Assembly (NCBI GenBank): GCA_964351025.1 | Contig: CAYGLV010000002.1 | Coordinates: 1-64,000, forward strand | DNA length: 64,000 bases | Source: CAYGLV01 sp964351025 | GTDB taxonomy: Bacteria; Actinomycetota; Thermoleophilia; Gaiellales; Gaiellaceae | Direction: 5' to 3' | Shown here: piece after piece, positions 60,119 through 64,000 of the stretch | Numbering within the stretch: position 1 is the stretch's first letter | Layout of the letters: each line of letters opens with the position of its first letter | The notes under the pieces: generated by a model | Told to the model about the DNA's origin: nothing | The model's database searches: none | Seen by the model: the letters and a program-made list of their open reading frames with translations, nothing else | Position numbers and translations under genes: made by a program

Positions 60119-61018
60119 CTAGAGGTCGAGCAGGGCGGGGCCGAGGCGCCGCAGCGCTTCGACTCCGAGGGCGTCGGCCCCGCGGCCGATCGGCTGGATG
60201 CAGACGTGGTCCGCGCCCGCTTCGAGATGCTCGAGGACGCGTCCGCGGACTGCCGCCTCGTCGCCCCAGGCGACCAGCGCATCGACGAGCTCGTCACTGC
60301 CGCCGCCGGCGAGATCGTCCTCGGTGAAGCCGAGCCACCGGAGATTGTCGGTGTAGTTGGGCAGCGTCAGGTACCAGGCAAGCGCCTCGCGGCCGAGCCT
60401 GCGCGCCTCGCCCGGATCGTCTTCCAGCAGCACGAACAGCTCGGTCGCGAGCAGCTTCTTGGGTCCCAGGATCGAGCGGGCCCTGAGCGTGTGCTCGACC
60501 GGCACGAGATACGGATGCGCACCGTCGGCCAGTGTCGCCGCCAGTTCCAGCATTGCCGGCCGGAGAGCGCCGAGCAGGCGCGGGAACGGCGCCTCCGGTC
60601 TCGGGCCCATGTACTCGGCAGCGTCCATCGCCTCGAGGTACGCGCGCATGGTCGCCACCGGCTTCCCGTAGGAGTGCCCGCGGTGGTCGACCTGGGGTGG
60701 GTGACTGACCCCCAGCCCCAGCACGAAGCGGCCGGGATACGCCTCTGCCAGCGCGTTCGCGCCGGCAACCATGGCCATCGGGTCGCGCACCCAGATGTTG
60801 GCAATGCCGCTGGCGATCACCAGCCGCCGCGTCGCCGCGAGCAGCAGCGCCCCGTGGCTGAGCGACTCCTTGCCGTTGTGCGCCTCGCTGTACCAGAGGG
60901 CCCCGTACCCGAGCTCCTCGATCTCGGCCGCCACCTCCCGCTCGACTGCGGCGGGCGCCCAGCCGAGCGCTCCGAGCCAGACGCCGACGCGTCCGAAGGT
61001 ATGGGCCGACGGTGACAT
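60119..61018 (-). CDS. LLM-class (luciferase-like) F420- or flavin-dependent oxidoreductase
   Basis: 299-residue luciferase-like barrel. RVGVWLGALGWAP, ELGYGALWYSEAHNGKESL, IASGIANIWVRDPMAMVAGA, RFVLGLGVSHPPQVD and the C-terminal DHVCIQPIGRG motif are of the F420-dependent type. ATG 61018, 5 bp after the preceding gene's stop. Catalysis on an unsaturated or hydroxylated metabolite is expected in the same pathway as the OYE. Confidence 0.9.
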   Translation of the reverse strand: MSPSAHTFGRVGVWLGALGWAPAAVEREVAAEIEELGYGALWYSEAHNGKESLSHGALLLAATRRLVIASGIANIWVRDPMAMVAGANALAEAYPGRFVLGLGVSHPPQVDHRGHSYGKPVATMRAYLEAMDAAEYMGPRPEAPFPRLLGALRPAMLELAATLADGAHPYLVPVEHTLRARSILGPKKLLATELFVLLEDDPGEARRLGREALAWYLTLPNYTDNLRWLGFTEDDLAGGGSDELVDALVAWGDEAAVRGRVLEHLEAGADHVCIQPIGRGADALGVEALRRLGPALLDL

Positions 61019-61023
61019 CCCGC

Positions 61024-61902
61024 TCAGTCTAGGGACATCTCGCTGCCGTCCCGGAGGAACGTGAAGACCTCCGTGTGGTCGCTGCCGGGCCGGTCGGCCT
61101 CCAGCGCGTCCCACAGTGCGGAGACGGTGGCGCCGATCGTGCGCGGAGTCCCCGCGGCGGCCACCGCCTCGGAGAACAGGCGCACGTCCTTGGCCATCAG
61201 GTGGGTGGCGAAGCCCGAGTCGAACGTGCCGGTCAGCACCCTGTTCACGTACTTGTCCGACGACGCGTGGCTGCGTCCGGTCGAGACGTTCACGACGTCG
61301 AGAATCGTCTTCAGCTCGAGCCCCTGAGACAGGCCGAACAGCACGGCCTCGCCGGTGGCGGCCGTCGCCGTCGCCGACAGGAAGTTATTGAGCAGCTTCA
61401 GGGCCTGGCCCTGCCCCGCCTCCGTGCCGACGTGAAAGACGTGCTTCGCGATCGCTGCGAGCGCGGGGCGGTTCGACTCCAGCAGCTCGGCCGGGCCGGC
61501 CCACATGATCGAGATCGTCCCGTCTATCGCGCCGCTCCGCCCGCCGGAGACCGGAGCGTCGACGTAGGTCAGGCCCGCGCTGTGGGCGCGGTCGCAGGCA
61601 GTGCGCGCGGCCTCGATCCCGATGGTCGACAGATCGACGACCGCGCGCGTGACACGCCCGGGCGCCGCGCCGATCTCCTCCAGCACGTCCAACACGACCG
61701 GCCCGTCGGGGAGGCTGAGGAAGACCGTCTCGGCCGCCGCGGCGACGGCGGCGGTGGAGCTCGCGACGCGCGCTCCGGCCGGCGCCCGGGCGGCCGTGCC
61801 GGCCTTGTCGAAGACGACGAGGTCCACGCCCGAGCGAGCGAGGTTCGCCGCCATCGGCCCGCCCATGTTGCCCAGGCCGACGAAGCCGTACGCCGCCGTC
61901 AT
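61024..61902 (-). CDS. 3-hydroxyisobutyrate dehydrogenase-like NAD(P)-dependent oxidoreductase
   Basis: 292-residue beta-hydroxyacid dehydrogenase. N-terminal GFVGLGNMGGPMAANLARSG (dinucleotide loop), DAPVSGG, and catalytic Lys in QALKLLNNFLS. Oxidises a 3-hydroxy acid with NAD(P). The ATG overlaps the carboxymuconolactone-decarboxylase stop by 4 bp (ATGA). Its partner enzymes suggest side-chain degradation after ring or beta-keto steps. Confidence 0.91.
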   Translation of the reverse strand: MTAAYGFVGLGNMGGPMAANLARSGVDLVVFDKAGTAARAPAGARVASSTAAVAAAAETVFLSLPDGPVVLDVLEEIGAAPGRVTRAVVDLSTIGIEAARTACDRAHSAGLTYVDAPVSGGRSGAIDGTISIMWAGPAELLESNRPALAAIAKHVFHVGTEAGQGQALKLLNNFLSATATAATGEAVLFGLSQGLELKTILDVVNVSTGRSHASSDKYVNRVLTGTFDSGFATHLMAKDVRLFSEAVAAAGTPRTIGATVSALWDALEADRPGSDHTEVFTFLRDGSEMSLD

Positions 61903-62294
61903 GTCGCTCCCCCGGGTTCGATTCCCTGCTCGTCCAGCACCTCGCGTGCGAGGCGAAACGCCTCGACCCCCGCCGGTATCCCGCAGTAGACCGTGATCTG
62001 CAGCAGTACCTCCTTCAGCTCGTCGAGCGTGCAGCCGTTGGTCAGCGCGCCGCGAAAGTGGAGCTTGAATTCGTGCGGCCGGTTCAGCGCGGAGAGCATG
62101 CCGAGATTCAGCATGCTGCGCGTCTTCCGCTCCAGCACGCCGCGGGCCCAGGTTCCGCCCCAGCAGAACTCGGTCGTCAGCTCCTGGAGCTCGCGGTTGA
62201 AGCTGTCAGCGGCGGCGAGGGCCTTGTCGACGTACTCCGCTCCCAAGACCTCGCGCCTCACCGTCAGCCCCGCTTCGAAGCGTTCCCTGGACAT
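61899..62294 (-). CDS. Carboxymuconolactone decarboxylase family protein
   Basis: 131-residue CMD/PcaC-type protein. RREVLGAEYVDKALA, TTEFCWGGTWARGVLERKTR, HEFKLHFRGALTNGCTLDEL, and ITVYCGIPAG are all hallmarks. PcaC decarboxylates 4-carboxymuconolactone; many homologues are AhpD-like. No AhpD CxxC, so decarboxylase is favoured. It follows the DsbA/FrnE-like gene by 51 bp and is coupled to the dehydrogenase. Confidence 0.9.
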   Translation of the reverse strand: MSRERFEAGLTVRREVLGAEYVDKALAAADSFNRELQELTTEFCWGGTWARGVLERKTRSMLNLGMLSALNRPHEFKLHFRGALTNGCTLDELKEVLLQITVYCGIPAGVEAFRLAREVLDEQGIEPGGAT

Positions 62295-62345
62295 ATGCCC
62301 TCCCGCGTCGTCGTGTTCTGCGCTCTCAGGCGCACTCTAGGCCTG

Positions 62346-62963
62346 TCACTCTCCCGCGGGAGCATCCATGAGCCCCAGCTGCGCGAAGGCCTGCTCGAAG
62401 ATCGCGTCGGGCTGGGCGCCCAGCACGATCAGGCGCCGGTCGAGCAGGAACGCGGGGATGGCATTGATCCCGATCGTGTTGGCCTGGGCGGTCGCCTGCG
62501 CGATCTGCTCCGCATGCAGGTCGCCGCTGATCGAGGCTTCGGCGCCCTCGAGCCCGAGCTCCGCGGCGAGCGTGCGCAGGACGTCCGGGTCACCGATGTT
62601 CAGTGCCTCCTCCCAGTACGCCTGCATGAGCCGGTCGTGGGTGAGGGCGTGCTTCCCCTGGGCTCGCGCCAGCTCGGTCAGGCGGAGCGCCGCGTGGGAG
62701 TTCGGCACGACGTCGGGCGGCGGGTTGTAGACGAGGTCGTCCCGTTCGAACGCTCGCTCCAGATTCAGGTGGAAGTCCGCTCCGTAGCGCGCAATCAGCT
62801 CGGTGCGGGGGATGCCCTTCGGCGGGTACTCGGGGTGCAGGTCGAAGGGCAGCCACTCGATCTCGGCGCCGAACCGGCGCTCGAGCCGCTCGGCCGTACG
62901 CTGGCCGATGCGGCAGAAGGGTCAGATGTAGTCCGACCAGATCAGGATCGCGTGGTCTGCCAC
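62346..62963 (-). CDS. Putative selenoprotein: DsbA/FrnE-like thioredoxin-fold oxidoreductase (Sec at TGA 62924-62922)
   Basis: 205-residue thiol/selenol oxidoreductase if the in-frame TGA is read as selenocysteine. GTG at 62963 opens VADHAILIWSDYI, then TGA, then PFCRIGQRTAERLERRFG, with the frame open to the normal stop. DsbA/FrnE relatives have DYxCPFCxxG at this spot, so TGA replaces the first Cys of CxxC, giving UxxC (residues 14-17). The rest is intact, with cis-Pro in AIPAF. A SECIS-like hairpin with loop starting 19 nt after TGA (62885-62914) supports Sec. Alternatives: nonsense mutation, or start at an internal GTG without the motif. It lies 9 bp after the panE-like stop. Confidence 0.82.
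62885..62914 (-). promoter_or_regulatory. Bacterial SECIS-like hairpin in the putative selenoprotein gene
   Basis: On the mRNA: GCCGC, bulged A, UCGGCC, loop AGCGUAC, GGCCGA, GCGGC. This is an 11-bp stem with one bulge and a 7-nt apical loop. The loop starts 19 nt after UGA and has G at position 2. These values fall within the published bSECIS rules (G in loop position 1 or 2, UGA-to-loop distance about 16-37 nt). Confidence 0.78.
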
Positions 62964-62972
62964 AGGCGCAGA

Positions 62973-63899
62973 CTAGCGAGGCCGCCCGGAGGCCTCGAGG
63001 GCCTTGACGAGCGCGGTGACGGTCTCGTTCACCGGGGCAGCGACCCCCACGCTCCGCGCAACCCGTGGAATCGCGCCGTTGATCACGTCGATCTCGCAGC
63101 GACGCCTGGCCCTCAGATCGAGGAGGAGCGACGGGCGGGCGTGCGGGATCCGGAGACCGAACGCGCGGGCGTACTCGACGGGGTCGTCGAAGGAGAGGTC
63201 GATCCGGAGCGCGCGGGCGACGTCGTAGGCCTCGACGGCGCATTGCGAGGCGACCGCCCAGGCATGCGGATCGGCGAGCACCTCGCCGATCGTCCGGTCG
63301 AGCACGGCGCACGTTCCGCTGAAGCACACGTTGCAGAGCAGCTTCTCCCAGACGAGCGGGCCGACATCGTCGTAGGTCTTGACGTTGAAACCCGCTGCGC
63401 GCCAGACCGCGGCGACGCGCTCGAGCCGCACGGAGGAGGGTCCCTGGCGCTCGCCGAGGCGCACGAGCTCCATTCCCTCGTGGTGGACGTGCCCGGGTGC
63501 GACGACCGAGGCTCCGAAACCGCCTGCGACGCCGATCACGACCCGGTCGGGCCCGAAGATCTCGGCGACCGTGTCGGCGCTGCCCAGCCCGTTCTGGATC
63601 GGAAGCACGACGGTCTCGGCGCCGGCGAGCGAGAGGGCGGCGACGGAGGCGGCGCGCACGTCCATGGCCTTGGTCGAGACGACGATCAGGTCGACCTCGC
63701 CGACGTCTTCGGCCCGGGTCGTCGCCTTGATGCGAACGGTCCTGTCGCCGCTCGCTCCTTCGACACGGAGGCCGCGCTCGCGAATCGCCGCGACGTGCGC
63801 CTCCCATGTGTCGACGGCCCAGACCTCGTTGCCCGCGTCGCCCAGCAGGGCGGCGTAGACCGAGCCCATGGCGCCGGCACCGACAACGGCGATCCTCAT
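62973..63899 (-). CDS. Ketopantoate reductase family protein (PanE/ApbA-like)
   Basis: 308-residue NAD(P)-dependent reductase. Rossmann start RIAVVGAGAMGSVYAALLG, VSTKAMDV, LPIQNGLGSADTVAE, and catalytic Lys in GPLVWEKLLCNVCFSGTCA. Either reduces 2-dehydropantoate for CoA synthesis or a related 2-keto acid. The operon setting with catabolic oxidoreductases leaves a different keto acid plausible. ATG at 63899. The 101 bases beyond to the window end show no gene. Confidence 0.9.
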   Translation of the reverse strand: MRIAVVGAGAMGSVYAALLGDAGNEVWAVDTWEAHVAAIRERGLRVEGASGDRTVRIKATTRAEDVGEVDLIVVSTKAMDVRAASVAALSLAGAETVVLPIQNGLGSADTVAEIFGPDRVVIGVAGGFGASVVAPGHVHHEGMELVRLGERQGPSSVRLERVAAVWRAAGFNVKTYDDVGPLVWEKLLCNVCFSGTCAVLDRTIGEVLADPHAWAVASQCAVEAYDVARALRIDLSFDDPVEYARAFGLRIPHARPSLLLDLRARRRCEIDVINGAIPRVARSVGVAAPVNETVTALVKALEASGRPR

Positions 63900-64000
63900 C
63901 CCGGCGACCCTACCGGCCCGGTGCGCAGCGCCCACCACTCGTTGCTCGGTCGGCCTGAGGAAAGGCCGCAGCCCGATCCGGCCAATCACGGATGCACCCT

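Noticed and set aside
62346..62963. Interpretation of the DsbA/FrnE-like gene as a pseudogene split by TGA
   Set aside because: The TGA falls exactly on the redox Cys, the remaining frame is intact and a SECIS-like hairpin is present. A point mutation cannot be entirely excluded without reads or genome context.

Overview
The window is a 64-kb, very GC-rich chromosomal stretch from a draft or metagenome-assembled genome. It contains two 100-N scaffold gaps, at 1933-2032 and 5917-6016. The gene content fits a high-GC Actinobacteriota, perhaps Thermoleophilia/Gaiellales-like, though this is an inference and not proven. The supporting features are two F420-type luciferase-family oxidoreductases, a LexA gene preceded by a perfect Gram-positive SOS box (CGAACGTATGTTCG), frequent GTG/TTG starts, 4-bp stop/start overlaps, and apparently leaderless divergent genes. 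No phage, IS transposase, CRISPR array, tRNA or rRNA was seen. Genes cover almost the whole window.

Layout. 1-4.7 kb (minus): oligopeptide ABC transporter (binding protein, two permeases, ATPase). 4.9-14.4 kb: housekeeping and signalling genes (primary-type sigma factor, topoisomerase III, acyltransferase, 5'-3' exonuclease, histone-deacetylase-like hydrolase, divergent NarL-type two-component pair, two secreted proteins). 14.7-36.2 kb: a dense catabolic island. It holds four DapA-superfamily aldolases, a DSD1-like deaminase, an SDR, a D-aminoacylase-like amidohydrolase, an RraA-like protein, a Gfo/Idh dehydrogenase, a complete branched-chain/amide-type ABC transporter, RidA, an amidohydrolase, an acetamidase/formamidase, a PfkB kinase and an amidase. 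It looks devoted to uptake and breakdown of amino-acid derivatives, amides and sugar acids. 36.3-39.1 kb: RNase P RNA, a small zinc-ribbon protein, LexA, SecG, a CobW-type GTPase and its small CxxC neighbour. 39-47 kb: polysaccharide deacetylase, polyamine-type ABC transporter, NCS1 permease, alpha/beta hydrolase. 47-58 kb: DUF3891 protein, DehI-like protein, MFS exporter, coiled-coil protein, then a GntR-led operon (CoA-transferase, HMG-CoA-lyase-like enzyme, hydantoinase/oxoprolinase A and B, cysteine hydrolase). 58-64 kb: secreted protein, then a minus-strand operon (ketopantoate reductase-like, DsbA/FrnE-like, carboxymuconolactone decarboxylase, 3-hydroxyisobutyrate dehydrogenase-like, luciferase-like, old-yellow-enzyme).

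The two strongest discoveries follow. (1) A DsbA/FrnE-like thioredoxin-fold gene at 62346-62963 has an in-frame TGA exactly at the first position of its CxxC redox motif. A near-ideal bacterial SECIS hairpin starts a few bases downstream, so this is very probably a selenoprotein rather than a broken gene. (2) A repeated intergenic element encodes a small protein (MRRPVS..ARAFLG...EGRA) and is placed between operon genes so that its start overlaps the upstream stop and its stop overlaps the downstream start. There are two full copies, at 9216-9315 and 57162-57345, and one truncated copy at 1-48.

Further observations are matching palindromes (CATACNGTATG) that end in the annotated start codons of two genes, including the GntR regulator; overlapping back-to-back -10 boxes serving divergent leaderless genes; a pseudoknot-capable leader before a secreted-protein gene; and evidence that the scaffold gap in the sigma-factor gene is not real missing sequence.
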